Shown one piece after another: positions 26,828 through 36,528 of a stretch of DNA of 64,000 nucleotides. The position numbers and the translations under genes are program-made. Numbering within the stretch: the first letter of the stretch is position 1; every line of letters starts with the position of its first letter. This stretch comes from Providencia zhijiangensis (GTDB lineage Bacteria > Pseudomonadota > Gammaproteobacteria > Enterobacterales > Enterobacteriaceae), in the NCBI RefSeq assembly GCF_030315915.2, contig NZ_CP135990.1:3224001-3288000 (forward strand), in the 5' to 3' direction. The notes under the pieces are model-generated. The model was not told where the DNA came from. It saw only the letters and a list, made by a program, of their open reading frames with translations, and searched no databases.

Positions 26828-28024
26828 TTATTCGAGTGCGCGAGCTAGCAGCGAAATTGGGTGTTCACATTTCTTGCTGGTGGACATTTCAATTTGCCAT
26901 TTACAGGTTTCACAGTCGGTGATCACCATATCCGCGCCACTCTCTTCAATTTGACGGAATAGCCCAGCTCCAATACCTTGGGAAACTTCGTAGTTCTCTT
27001 TTTTGAACCCGTAAGTTCCTGCGATACCGCAGCATTGTGAATCTAAGACAATCAGTTCAACACCCGGTACGCGCTTGATCAGTTCAAGGGTGTAGGATGT
27101 CCAACCCATTTTTTCCATATGGCACGGCGTGTGATAAGCCACTTTTAATGGAGTGTGCTTCAGTTTCAGTTCGCGCCCTTCTTCCAGCAGACGATAAATA
27201 TAGCGGGTCGCTAATTCAATGTTATCGCGCATCTCAGAGGTATCAACATCCAGCACATGGGTATACTCATCACGAATGGTAAATGTACAAGTCGATGAGG
27301 TCGCCACGACGGGAATATGTTTCTCCAGAATCGTCTCTTGGAGTGATTCCAAATTCACATTCGCTTGGCGTTTCGCTTGCTTCATAAATCCGTTTGCGAT
27401 CAGTGCCACACCACAACATTTTTCACGTTTTAACAGCTGAACACCAATATTCATACCATTGAAAACTTTGATTAAATCTTTACCCAGTTGCGGATGGTTA
27501 TAGTTCACATAGCAGCCATGGAAGAATGCCACTTGCTCTTCAAACTTCGCCTGCTCTGCGGCTTGTTTACCGTACCAACGACGGAAAGTCCCGAATGAAT
27601 ATTTCGGCAGCTCACGACGATGGTCAATTTTCAGGGCTTTATCCAGAATTTGGCGAACGGGTTTTAAACCCGTAATAGTATTGACTACAGGGGCAAATGG
27701 GGTCGATAAGGAGCCCATAATGTCTGTATGGCTTAAAATCGCATCGCGCAGTTTCGGTTTCTGCTGGCTATAGGTGTTACGCGCGCGGGCGATAATATCT
27801 CCAATCTTCACATCAGACGGGCACGCCACTTCACAACGCTTACAGTTAGTACAGAATTTCAATGCATCATCGTACATCATCGGATCTTTTAAGCGTAAAC
27901 GCTCACCATCAGGACCCGCTTGTTTTGGCCCTGGATACAGTGGGTTCGCCTTTGCCACTGGGCAATAGGTGGTACAAACAGTACATTTTATACAGCTTTC
28001 AAAGCTTGCATCTTGAATACTCAT
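26828..28024 (-). CDS. glpC: Anaerobic glycerol-3-phosphate dehydrogenase subunit C
   Basis: A 398-residue iron-sulfur subunit (E. coli 396) that anchors the GlpAB dimer to the membrane and hands electrons to menaquinone. Two 4Fe-4S motifs (CIKCTVCTTYCP and CTNCKRCEVACP) and two CCG domains (FHGCYVN ... KCCGVAL; YHTPCHMEKMGW ... QCCGIAG) are present. It overlaps glpB by 4 bases. Confidence 0.97.
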   Translation of the reverse strand: MSIQDASFESCIKCTVCTTYCPVAKANPLYPGPKQAGPDGERLRLKDPMMYDDALKFCTNCKRCEVACPSDVKIGDIIARARNTYSQQKPKLRDAILSHTDIMGSLSTPFAPVVNTITGLKPVRQILDKALKIDHRRELPKYSFGTFRRWYGKQAAEQAKFEEQVAFFHGCYVNYNHPQLGKDLIKVFNGMNIGVQLLKREKCCGVALIANGFMKQAKRQANVNLESLQETILEKHIPVVATSSTCTFTIRDEYTHVLDVDTSEMRDNIELATRYIYRLLEEGRELKLKHTPLKVAYHTPCHMEKMGWTSYTLELIKRVPGVELIVLDSQCCGIAGTYGFKKENYEVSQGIGAGLFRQIEESGADMVITDCETCKWQIEMSTSKKCEHPISLLARALE

Positions 28025-29316
28025 TGTGCCACCTCCGCCTGCATGGCTTGATCTTTAGCAAATTCATTCACGATTTCATTCGCAGCATATAAGCCCGTGA
28101 CCAGCGAAACCCCTGCACCGCAGCCTTGAGTTAGTGGATCAAACCCGCTTAAGACCGCACCTGCGATATACAGGTTTTCGATGGTTTCACCGTGTTTTTT
28201 ACCGCGTAAATTTCCGTCGGTTTGTACACCAAACGCCATGTATGGCTGAGATGCGAAGAACTCTTTGTTCGTCCATTTGGCGCGGTCGCCGATTTCGCCT
28301 AAATCCAAATTCATCAAGGGTTCATACACTTGGTCAAATTTCGCGACCAAACCGTTATTAAAGAAACTTCCCGTCGCCAACACAAAATGTTTAGCTTTCA
28401 ATGAAATATTGCCGTGATTACGGGTTTGCACAGATTCAATACGTGACCCCACGAAATTGACGGAAGTGACTTTATCACCCGGCATCATGATCCCGCCTTG
28501 ACGGCGGAACTGGCGTAATAGCATTTCATGAAGGCGAATACCTAATAAAGATGGCGGTAATGTTGGCAGTAAAAATAGCGGCTTACCTAAGCGTTTCTGC
28601 AACTCTAACATTGGCTCTTCACTGTCAAGACCAATACACGCAGGCATAAACACCGCATCCGCATTAGCAACTAACGGTGCAATTTCTTCCACAATTTGCG
28701 CCATATTTTCAGGTCTATCTAACCAGCGTGCTACGTTAATCGCTCGGAACTCGCTTGGGTTTTCTCTTAAGCGGTCAAGTAACGGTAAGTGGACATAGCA
28801 CGCCTCGGCTTCGAGCCCTTGACGGTCTAGCTCATCCGCCACCATTTGCGGTTGAAAATCGAGGAAACCTTCAATGCCCACAACGGCAATTTTGCCTAAT
28901 TCCATCGGTTGATGGAGCGCAGTTGTTGGTACCGACTCAGGGCTAAGCCATGTCATTCGCTTATGACCTAACGGCGTAATACGGTAATGGTTTTCTTCGC
29001 AAGAACCTTTTAGATGTAGCCCTGCTTGCTGTAGTGTAGTCTGTGCCAATTTAGCCAGCTCAGCGACTTTTTCTGCCCCAATCAAACTGTACGGATGACT
29101 CGGTGCTTGTTGTTTTAGCGCTTCCAACATGGACAGCGGTTGCTCAACTTGAGTGCCATCAGGAAGATGCGTTAATAAATCCAATGAGCCCGACGAGAAA
29201 TGCAGTGCGTTCTGCCCTGCACTCACGATGGCACAAGAAAGTCCTGATTGAGTCAGACGAATTCCACAGATAAGACCGGCAAGGCCTCCGCCCATCACTA
29301 CTGCATCATATTTCAT
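28021..29316 (-). CDS. glpB: Anaerobic glycerol-3-phosphate dehydrogenase subunit B
   Basis: A 431-residue flavoprotein subunit (E. coli 419). N-terminal FMN/FAD-binding MKYDAVVMGGGLAGLICGIRL and C-terminal NLYIAGAVLSGFDPLTQGCG are characteristic. It overlaps glpA by 11 bases and glpC by 4, so stoichiometric translation of the complex is likely. Confidence 0.97.
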   Translation of the reverse strand: MKYDAVVMGGGLAGLICGIRLTQSGLSCAIVSAGQNALHFSSGSLDLLTHLPDGTQVEQPLSMLEALKQQAPSHPYSLIGAEKVAELAKLAQTTLQQAGLHLKGSCEENHYRITPLGHKRMTWLSPESVPTTALHQPMELGKIAVVGIEGFLDFQPQMVADELDRQGLEAEACYVHLPLLDRLRENPSEFRAINVARWLDRPENMAQIVEEIAPLVANADAVFMPACIGLDSEEPMLELQKRLGKPLFLLPTLPPSLLGIRLHEMLLRQFRRQGGIMMPGDKVTSVNFVGSRIESVQTRNHGNISLKAKHFVLATGSFFNNGLVAKFDQVYEPLMNLDLGEIGDRAKWTNKEFFASQPYMAFGVQTDGNLRGKKHGETIENLYIAGAVLSGFDPLTQGCGAGVSLVTGLYAANEIVNEFAKDQAMQAEVAQ

Positions 29317-30961
29317 TCTCTGCCTCCTTCTGAGCAGGCTGGCTCAATGTACTTTCATTCATGCCACATAATCCGTGATATACCCAACTGGTGAACTCGC
29401 TTTCACGCAAAGCATCCCCCCAAGCAATCGGTCTCACCCCTTTCCAACGCTCATTTAAGAAGTGCCCCAGTTGCTGCTCGGTTTCATGTGGTGTAGTGAC
29501 GTTAAAACGATTGAGTAATCCCGCCGCGCGGCAAGCGCAAAGTTCACCTTGGCACGTCCCCATACCCACACGGGTACGACGGCGTAAATCAAGCAAGTTA
29601 TTGACGGTTAAAGATTCCACTGCATAACGAACCTCACCCGCCGTCACCGCTTCACACTCACACACTAAGCTTTTATCTAAACGATTCGCGCTGAGGATCG
29701 CAGACGCCCTATCACCATGACGATAAACCGCCGAACCGCGAATAGGTGCAGGGATAGAAACCACATTGCGCAGCGCTTCTTCTGCACTGTGTTGAGAACC
29801 TGGCAGTGGTGCTTCAGCAGTTGTACATGGGGTCGTAACACCCAATTTTTCACAAACTTTATTGGTCGCCCATTCTGCCATTAAGCGATAAGTCATTAAC
29901 TTACCGCCCGTAATGGTAATGAAACCATCTAAACCATCGCGTTTTGCGTGGTCGAGTAACACGATACCGCGGCTTACGTTACGACCAGAAGGGTCATCAT
30001 CACTCGCCACTAATGGGCGAACACCTGCATACGCGCGTAAGATGCGCGTTGTCGCTAATGCTGGTGACAACATAGAACCTTCGCGGATCAAAATATCCAC
30101 TTCTTCTGGTGTCACATACATATTATCGATTTGGTCATATTCGATGTGCGTTGACGTAGTACCAATCAGAGAAATGGTATCCCCCGGAACCAGAATGTCC
30201 GCATCTGCCGGTTTACGACAACGGTTGATCACCATATTGTTAAGACGGTGACCTAAAATAAGTAATGCCCCTTTCGCTGGGAACATTTTGATTTTCAGAT
30301 CGGCATATTCGGCAATTTTCTGTCCCCAAATTCCGCCAGCATTCACCACGATTTGCGCATGAATATCATATTGGCGTTTAGCTTGATGGTCATAAACCGT
30401 CACGCCGCGGACTTTGTCCCCTTGGCGGATCAAACCAATTACTTCATGGTAAGTCAGCACTTTAGCGCCATGTTCGCGCGCATCGAGCATATTGGCAGCG
30501 GTTAGACGGAATGGGTCGACAGTACCATCAGGCACGCGAACCGCACCAATTAAACGCGGGTTAACTGAAGGCTCTAAACGAATAGCTTCCGCGGGATCAA
30601 TCGCTTGAGCATCAATGCCAGCGGATTGGCAAGCGGTGATAAATTGCTGCTGATATTCGAGACTATCTTCAGGTAGGGTAATAAAGAGTCCATCGGTTTT
30701 TTCAACACAATGATGGGCAATACGCTTAAGAATTTTGTTTTCTTCTATACACTCTCTTGCCGATTCACTATCTGTCACAGCATAACGAGCACCACTGTGT
30801 AGCAAGCCATGGTTACGCCCTGTTGCACCTGTCGCAATATCATGCCGTTCTAGCAAAACTGCTTTTAATCCACGGCGAGCGCAGTCACGAGCGACACCTG
30901 CACCTGTTGCGCCACCACCGATAATGATGACATCCGTTTCAGTCACAGATGAGCCATTCAT
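29306..30961 (-). CDS. glpA: Anaerobic glycerol-3-phosphate dehydrogenase subunit A
   Basis: A 551-residue catalytic FAD subunit (E. coli 542) oxidising sn-glycerol-3-phosphate to dihydroxyacetone phosphate under anaerobic conditions. FAD site DVIIIGGGATGAGVARDCAR, then the G3P oxidase motif GATGRNHGLLHSGARYAV, and a C-terminal BFD-like [2Fe-2S] domain with CECEAV and GTCQGELCACR. First gene of glpABC, divergent from glpT across 434 bases. Confidence 0.98.
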   Translation of the reverse strand: MNGSSVTETDVIIIGGGATGAGVARDCARRGLKAVLLERHDIATGATGRNHGLLHSGARYAVTDSESARECIEENKILKRIAHHCVEKTDGLFITLPEDSLEYQQQFITACQSAGIDAQAIDPAEAIRLEPSVNPRLIGAVRVPDGTVDPFRLTAANMLDAREHGAKVLTYHEVIGLIRQGDKVRGVTVYDHQAKRQYDIHAQIVVNAGGIWGQKIAEYADLKIKMFPAKGALLILGHRLNNMVINRCRKPADADILVPGDTISLIGTTSTHIEYDQIDNMYVTPEEVDILIREGSMLSPALATTRILRAYAGVRPLVASDDDPSGRNVSRGIVLLDHAKRDGLDGFITITGGKLMTYRLMAEWATNKVCEKLGVTTPCTTAEAPLPGSQHSAEEALRNVVSIPAPIRGSAVYRHGDRASAILSANRLDKSLVCECEAVTAGEVRYAVESLTVNNLLDLRRRTRVGMGTCQGELCACRAAGLLNRFNVTTPHETEQQLGHFLNERWKGVRPIAWGDALRESEFTSWVYHGLCGMNESTLSQPAQKEAENEI

Positions 30962-31054
30962 GTCGCATTCCTCACATTAATTAATCTTCACTATTCGATA
31001 AGTATAGTTTCTATTTTTATAGTCTATAGTTAATATAAGCTCAAAAAAGCGCCC

Positions 31055-31074
31055 AATGTTTGATAAGGAACAAA
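31055..31074. promoter_or_regulatory. Probable GlpR operator in glpA-glpT gap
   Basis: AATGTTTGATAAGGAACAAA matches the E. coli GlpR consensus WATGTTCGWTAWCGAACATW at all but a few positions. Weaker copies are visible at AATGTTTTTTAACGATTA and ACTATTCGATAAGTATAG. An inverted CRP-like pair (TTCACA ... TGTGAA) precedes glpT. The 434-base gap (30962-31395) holds no gene and should carry both divergent promoters. Confidence 0.55.
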
Positions 31075-31395
31075 AACGAAAGTCAAAAGTACAAATTAGG
31101 TACATCAAAGCGCGGAAGCGTGATAACCCTCACAAAATAATTCACAATTTTAGTTCCATTCCATTCACAAATCGCATTAACTATGCAGCCAGATAAACAA
31201 AATCAATAATTGTGCGTTAGATTACAGATAAAATGTTTTTTAACGATTAAGATTTAGCGCAATTAGAAAATAAAAGCGCTTAAAGAAACTCGATTGTTTT
31301 CGTTTTTGTTATTTCTCCCATAATAAACGCTCAACAACTTCACAACATATGTGAAATGAAGAGCATATAACTACTGACATGCCATCGGAGGCTTT

Positions 31396-32745
31396 ATGTT
31401 ACGCATGTTTAAACCCGCCGCTCATATCGAGAGGCTGCCAGCGGATAAAATAGACCCCGTCTATCGTAAATTACGTTGGCAGATTTTCCTGGGGATTTTC
31501 TTCGGTTACGCAGCATACTACTTAGTTAGAAAGAACTTCGCCCTTGCAATGCCTTATCTTGTTGAACAAGGTTTCTCTAAAGGTGACCTTGGTTTCGCAT
31601 TATCTGGGATTTCAATCGCCTATGGTTTCTCCAAATTTATCATGGGCTCATTTTCCGACCGTGCTAACCCTCGGTACTTCTTACCGGCAGGTTTGATCCT
31701 CGCTTCACTTGTCATGATATTCATGGGCTTCGTACCATGGGCAACGTCTAGCATCATGATTATGTTCGTGTTGTTATTCTTATGTGGTTGGTTCCAAGGT
31801 ATGGGTTGGCCTCCTTGCGGACGTACCATGGTTCACTGGTGGTCACAAAAAGAACGTGGCGGAATCGTCTCCGTTTGGAACTGTGCGCATAACGTCGGCG
31901 GTGGTCTGCCTCCATTACTGTTCCTGTTAGGTATGGCATGGTTTAACGACTGGAAAGCTGCGCTGTATATGCCAGCATTCGCGGCTATTTTAGTAGCAAT
32001 GATTGCCTTCGCATTAATGCGTGATACCCCGCAATCTTGTGGCCTGCCACCAATTGAAGAGTACAAAAACGACTATCCAACAGACTATAAAGCCTCTGAT
32101 GAAGAAGAATTAACCGCTAAAGCTATCTTCATGAAGTATGTATTCCCTAACAAACTTCTGTGGATGATTGCTATCGCTAACGTGTTCGTATACTTACTAC
32201 GTTACGGTGTTCTGGACTGGTCACCAACTTACCTGCGCGAAGTTAAACACTTCACAATGGATAAATCTTCATGGGCTTACTTCCTGTATGAATATGCGGG
32301 TATTCCAGGAACGCTGCTGTGCGGTTGGATGTCGGATAAAGTCTTCCGTGGTAACCGTGGCGCGACAGGCGTGTTCTTCATGACCTTAGTGACCATTGCA
32401 ACTATCGTCTTCTGGATGAACCCAGCGGGTAACCCAGGCGTTGATATGGCATGTATGTTGATTATCGGTTTCTTAATCTATGGCCCTGTCATGCTGATTG
32501 GTCTGCACGCTCTTGAGCTTGCACCTAAGAAAGCAGCGGGTACCGCCGCAGGCTTCACCGGTTTATTCGGTTATCTTGGTGGTTCTGTTGCCGCAAGTGC
32601 TATCGTCGGTTATACCGTTGACTACTTCGGTTGGAACGGCGGTTTTGCTGTGATGATCGGTGGTTCTGCACTGGCCGTTGTTTTACTGTTCATCGTTATG
32701 CTGAGCGAAAGTAAACATAAACGTGAATTAAATCACAACCACTAA
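31396..32745 (+). CDS. glpT: Glycerol-3-phosphate/phosphate antiporter GlpT
   Basis: A 449-residue major facilitator antiporter (E. coli 452) that imports G3P in exchange for phosphate. Conserved segments: [60 protein letters not shown] and C-terminal GAKK-type region around [20 protein letters not shown]. This is also the known entry route of fosfomycin. GGAGGCTTT precedes the ATG. A terminator separates it from glpQ. Confidence 0.98.
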   Translation: MLRMFKPAAHIERLPADKIDPVYRKLRWQIFLGIFFGYAAYYLVRKNFALAMPYLVEQGFSKGDLGFALSGISIAYGFSKFIMGSFSDRANPRYFLPAGLILASLVMIFMGFVPWATSSIMIMFVLLFLCGWFQGMGWPPCGRTMVHWWSQKERGGIVSVWNCAHNVGGGLPPLLFLLGMAWFNDWKAALYMPAFAAILVAMIAFALMRDTPQSCGLPPIEEYKNDYPTDYKASDEEELTAKAIFMKYVFPNKLLWMIAIANVFVYLLRYGVLDWSPTYLREVKHFTMDKSSWAYFLYEYAGIPGTLLCGWMSDKVFRGNRGATGVFFMTLVTIATIVFWMNPAGNPGVDMACMLIIGFLIYGPVMLIGLHALELAPKKAAGTAAGFTGLFGYLGGSVAASAIVGYTVDYFGWNGGFAVMIGGSALAVVLLFIVMLSESKHKRELNHNH

Positions 32746-32781
32746 GCCTCTGCTTAGGTTGTCATAATTCACTGAATTGAT

Positions 32782-32817
32782 GGGTTATATCAAGAAATAG
32801 ATATAGCCCATTTTTTT
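32782..32817 (+). terminator. Terminator or attenuator between glpT and glpQ
   Basis: GGGTTATATC / GATATAGCCC (one wobble pair) with an 8-base loop followed by ATTTTTTT. It lies 36 bases after the glpT stop. glpQ may therefore depend on readthrough or on a promoter in the AT-rich 140 bases before it. Confidence 0.8.
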
Positions 32818-32959
32818 ACCCAAAATTTGTTATCAGCACTATTTTATATCTACAAAAGTATTTATCTATAAATTTATCTACCTATAAAACTGTTTACCCA
32901 CAAGCTTTTTACTTACAAATTTTTTTCTTACAAACAATGAGTACCAAGGAGATTTACTG

Positions 32960-34033
32960 ATGAATTTTCAATTAAAAACATTAGTCGCAAGTATGGTCTT
33001 AGTGATGTCAGTCTCTGCTGCTGCCGAAACGGCAGGTAAAGTGGTAATTGCGCATCGTGGTGCAAGTGGTTATTTACCTGAACATACCCTTCCAGCGAAA
33101 GCGATGGCGTATGCGCAAGGCGCGGATTTCCTAGAACAAGATTTAGTGATGACCAAAGATAATGAGCTGGTTGTTCTTCATGACCACTATCTGGATCGTG
33201 TCACTGATGTAGCGGATAAGTTTCCAAATCGCGCACGCAAAGATGGTCGCTACTATGCCATCGACTTTACCCTGCCAGAAATTAAATCCCTGAAATTCAC
33301 GGAAGGTTTCGACATCGTTGACGGCAAAAAAGTCCAAAGCTATCCAAACCGTTTCCCAATGGGTAAATCTGATTTCCGTGTTCACACCTTCCAAGAAGAG
33401 ATTGAATTTATTCAAGGTTTGAACAAATCTACGGGTAAAAATATCGGTATCTACCCTGAAATTAAAGCCCCTTGGTTCCATCAACAAGAAGGCAAGGATA
33501 TCACCAAGAAAACCTTAGAAGTCCTGAAAGAGTATGGCTATACCAACAAAGATTCTAACGTGTATCTGCAATCTTTCGACCCAATTGATCTAAAACGCAT
33601 CAAAACGAAACTGATGCCAGAAATGGGAATGGATTTAAAACTGATCCAATTAATCGCTTATACCGATTGGGAAGAAACACAAGAGCAGAAGCCAGATGGA
33701 ACATGGGTGAACTATAACTATGATTGGATGATGAAGCCGGGTGCGATGAAAGAGATTGCAACCTACGCAGATGGTATTGGCCCTGACTATCATATGCTCA
33801 TTAGCGAAGATTCTACGCCAACCAATATCAAAGTGAACGGTATGGTGAAGGAAGCTCATGCGAACCATATGGCGGTGCATCCATTTACTATCCGTGTGGA
33901 CAAACTGCCTAAGTACGCGAAAGATGGTCAGCAGTTATATGACATTATTTATAACCAAGCTGATGTTGATGGTGCCTTTACAGATTTCCCAGATTTAGGG
34001 GTTAAGTTCTTAGAACAGCAAAAGCAGAAGTAA
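32960..34033 (+). CDS. glpQ: Periplasmic glycerophosphodiester phosphodiesterase GlpQ
   Basis: A 357-residue periplasmic enzyme (E. coli 358) that hydrolyses glycerophosphodiesters to G3P for GlpT. Signal peptide MNFQLKTLVASMVLVMSVSA with cleavage near AAAE. Catalytic IAHRGASGYLPEHT, metal ligand motif FLEQDLVMTKDNELVVLHDH and C-terminal DGAFTDFPDLG are intact. AAGGAG precedes the ATG. Confidence 0.97.
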   Translation: MNFQLKTLVASMVLVMSVSAAAETAGKVVIAHRGASGYLPEHTLPAKAMAYAQGADFLEQDLVMTKDNELVVLHDHYLDRVTDVADKFPNRARKDGRYYAIDFTLPEIKSLKFTEGFDIVDGKKVQSYPNRFPMGKSDFRVHTFQEEIEFIQGLNKSTGKNIGIYPEIKAPWFHQQEGKDITKKTLEVLKEYGYTNKDSNVYLQSFDPIDLKRIKTKLMPEMGMDLKLIQLIAYTDWEETQEQKPDGTWVNYNYDWMMKPGAMKEIATYADGIGPDYHMLISEDSTPTNIKVNGMVKEAHANHMAVHPFTIRVDKLPKYAKDGQQLYDIIYNQADVDGAFTDFPDLGVKFLEQQKQK

Positions 34034-34042
34034 CTCTCCCTC

Positions 34043-34087
34043 ACTCTCTCGAGTCAATTGCAAGTCAATGACTCGAGAGAGTCTTTT
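34043..34087 (+). terminator. Terminator after glpQ
   Basis: A perfect 14-bp stem ACTCTCTCGAGTCA / TGACTCGAGAGAGT followed by CTTTT. It marks the end of the glp region and the left edge of the T6SS cassette. Confidence 0.85.
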
Positions 34088-34118
34088 CAATCAGAATAAC
34101 GACTCGCTTATTTAGACT

Positions 34119-35243
34119 TTAAGCCTGAATTTGCTGCAATAAAAGTTGCGTTTCATGTTGCTGAGCTATCAGACTGTGGTGCGAATATTCACACGCCAAT
34201 GACAGCGCCACAACATGACGAGCCATAGCGCCTTTCCCTAAAAGGGCATCAATATCATAAAGATGCTCTGATAGATTAGGTACTTTCTGTCGTGCATAGC
34301 TCTCGATGCACTTTCCTTTATCATTTTCTTTCACGCCACTGTGCCAAACCCTATCCAGCTGCTCTCCTGAATACTGAAATTCACACTGTGTTTTCAGTGC
34401 ATTTGCGAAAGATTCTTTATCTGTAGATATCGGACGCAGGAGCTTTGCTTTGATAGGTGCTCTTAAACGTTCGTAAAATCCTTGAGGTGCAAGTAATAGG
34501 CTCGCGGCTTCTTCACTCGCCGTCGAATCTAACTGAAACGCCAAAATGGCGTATAACTTGGGTTCAAAGGCATTTTCATACAATGCTAATAACCATTGAC
34601 TGAACGACTCGGAGGGTAATATCTCAACGGATTCCAGCGTCAATGACAAACGCGCAGCTTCCCGCTCAATCAGTTCCTGCCAATTAGATTCATTATCTTC
34701 AGCTTGCCAATATAGGGTAATAGGCTGGGAGAGAGAATGTTGATGGTAATACTCGGCAATGGGCGCAAGTAATTTTCGCACCACTATTTCTTGTTTTTCC
34801 CATGACGAAAGCGATTTCAATGAGCTTAGCGTCAATACATTATCTTTATTGGGTGGCAATGAAGATAAAGAAATACCATTTTGCTGCTCTTCATCAATTT
34901 GCGTTAATCGAGTATGCGTTAGCACCCCAAGGTGCTTGCCTGCCCAATAACGCCACTCTCTGCGAGCATCATCTAACATATTGGTAAAAAGTTGATGGCG
35001 ATAAGCAGCGATTGAGTAGATAAAAAAACGAATAAACCCCACCAACAGTGCGGGGCAAATAACGAATACAATCATCAGCATGGTGTTGCTGGTAGTTGGC
35101 GATAGCATTTCATTTGTGGATAAATAGAGGCTCAGCCCAAATCCAAGCCCCCCCACAATCAGCATAATCAAAAACCAAAGCATCCAACGAGGTACTTTAG
35201 GGGCTGGAGGATGCTCTAATGAAGGTGTTTTCCAACTCATCAT
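34119..35243 (-). CDS. Unrecognised two-TM protein of the VgrG/phospholipase cassette
   Basis: I do not recognise a named family. The 374 residues start with a Pro-rich cytoplasmic stretch, then two membrane segments (about 20-41, MLWFLIMLIVGGLGFGLSLY; about 54-79, TMLMIVFVICPALLVGFIRF) and a soluble domain of nearly 300 residues. The soluble part has acidic and Leu/Ser-rich stretches and ends in a helical tail (HETQLLLQQIQA). Its start overlaps the PAAR stop, so it is translated with the T6SS tip. Topology resembles accessory membrane proteins found in other phospholipase cassettes (for example Tla3-type loading proteins), but that is an analogy, not a homology claim. It could be a loader, an immunity component or a tip accessory. 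Confidence 0.6.
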   Translation of the reverse strand: MMSWKTPSLEHPPAPKVPRWMLWFLIMLIVGGLGFGLSLYLSTNEMLSPTTSNTMLMIVFVICPALLVGFIRFFIYSIAAYRHQLFTNMLDDARREWRYWAGKHLGVLTHTRLTQIDEEQQNGISLSSLPPNKDNVLTLSSLKSLSSWEKQEIVVRKLLAPIAEYYHQHSLSQPITLYWQAEDNESNWQELIEREAARLSLTLESVEILPSESFSQWLLALYENAFEPKLYAILAFQLDSTASEEAASLLLAPQGFYERLRAPIKAKLLRPISTDKESFANALKTQCEFQYSGEQLDRVWHSGVKENDKGKCIESYARQKVPNLSEHLYDIDALLGKGAMARHVVALSLACEYSHHSLIAQQHETQLLLQQIQA

Positions 35244-35503
35244 GATTGCTCACCCGACGATGATAAGCTCGCAATAAGCGTACAGCCACATTCAGTTTGA
35301 AAACCATTCAGTGCCGCCTGACGACCGGATATTAAAATGCGCGTTGAACCGGGTAAAATGGCATTAACACCATGTCCTTTTTTTGGGCAATCCACTTTGT
35401 CGCCCACTAAAGCGATGGGCTTACCATACATAACAGAGCCAGATGCAGTAATCACTTCACCGCCATGAGTGGTTTTGTCACCTAAACGAACAAGTGCGCG
35501 CAT
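35240..35503 (-). CDS. PAAR-domain type VI secretion spike tip
   Basis: An 87-residue single-domain PAAR protein that sharpens the VgrG spike and can carry effectors. MRALVRLGDKTTHGGEVITA, a DCPKKGHG segment and ILISGRQAALNGFQTECGC provide the repeated Cys/His residues expected to bind zinc at the tip. It follows the immunity-like genes by 12 bases and overlaps the next membrane-protein gene by 4. Confidence 0.92.
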   Translation of the reverse strand: MRALVRLGDKTTHGGEVITASGSVMYGKPIALVGDKVDCPKKGHGVNAILPGSTRILISGRQAALNGFQTECGCTLIASLSSSGEQS

Positions 35504-35515
35504 GATAAAATCCTT

Positions 35516-36523
35516 TTATTGATTATCCTGTTGTTTTTTATATTCAAACGTACCATCCCATTCCGGGAGTTCAGCAGGTGGGAGGGGAACTATTTTATCG
35601 ATATCGGGGAATTTAGCTGTTTCATCAGAAGCATCCATTTCTTTGACTATAGCCGCATAGCGAGCTGAGCGTTCTGGATCTGGTTTAATAGGAATATAAT
35701 ACATCGAGTTTTCCTTTACATTAGGCTTAAAACCTTCAGCTAACGCTGAAGCTGATGCTCGATAACCATTTTTTACAGCTAACTGATGATATTTCATCCC
35801 ATTGTCTAATTCCTTATCTACATCTAAATAATATGTCGCTAAATAATATGCAGCCTTTCCATGTTGTTGCTGTACGGCACAATCTAGCATTTTTTTGCCG
35901 ATTTCAGGGAAAAAAGCTGGGTTGTCTTGCATATTATCTAGCCTTTTTGAAAGGAAGATATCACCAATGACAAATTGAGCTTCAGGACTGCCTAAATCAG
36001 CAGCTTGGCGAAAATAAGCTAAAGCTTTAGTACGGTCGGCGACGACTCCATAGCCTGTATCTAAATAATGCCCCATTTGGTAATAGCCATAGCTGATATT
36101 CAATTTCGCCATTTTTTGAATAATATCCCACACCTCTTGGGCGGATCCCTTCCCTGCTATTGGAGGTATTTTGCCATAACTGATTAAATTGCTTAAGTTA
36201 AGCATGGCTTTGGGGTGATTACGCTCTGCGGCTTTGCGGTAGAGTGCACCAATTTGAGCATAATCCCGTTGAGATTTATTGACCTTTTCAAGTTCTCGCG
36301 CCTGTTTGAACCAAATGTCGGCTTCCGGATCAACGGGGGGCAAGGTGTCTTTTTCATACACACAGGTGAACGTTAAGTCGGGTTCGTTTTTTTGAATCGG
36401 TGGCGCTTCCTTTTTATCCATCGGGTTGCAAGCGCTCAGCACCAACATGCTACAAATCAATGCACCGCATTTAAATATGCGACGAACAACGGATTGATGA
36501 TGAAATAAAAAGGAACGATTCAT
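35516..36523 (-). CDS. Sel1-repeat lipoprotein, probable immunity to the phospholipase (copy A)
   Basis: A 335-residue lipoprotein: signal peptide with lipobox LVLSAC, Cys32. The mature part has Sel1-like repeats (ALYRKAAERNHPKAMLNLSN; MGHYLDTGYGVVADRTKALA; YFRQAADLGSPEAQFVIGDI). It is a close paralogue of the gene next to it. The two are almost identical at residues about 45-190 and in the last 40 residues, but differ strongly in between. Immunity lipoproteins facing the periplasm are usual partners of Tle5 phospholipases; Sel1 repeats are known for this role. Immunity is inferred from position and family. Confidence 0.8.
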   Translation of the reverse strand: MNRSFLFHHQSVVRRIFKCGALICSMLVLSACNPMDKKEAPPIQKNEPDLTFTCVYEKDTLPPVDPEADIWFKQARELEKVNKSQRDYAQIGALYRKAAERNHPKAMLNLSNLISYGKIPPIAGKGSAQEVWDIIQKMAKLNISYGYYQMGHYLDTGYGVVADRTKALAYFRQAADLGSPEAQFVIGDIFLSKRLDNMQDNPAFFPEIGKKMLDCAVQQQHGKAAYYLATYYLDVDKELDNGMKYHQLAVKNGYRASASALAEGFKPNVKENSMYYIPIKPDPERSARYAAIVKEMDASDETAKFPDIDKIVPLPPAELPEWDGTFEYKKQQDNQ

Positions 36524-36528
36524 CTTGA

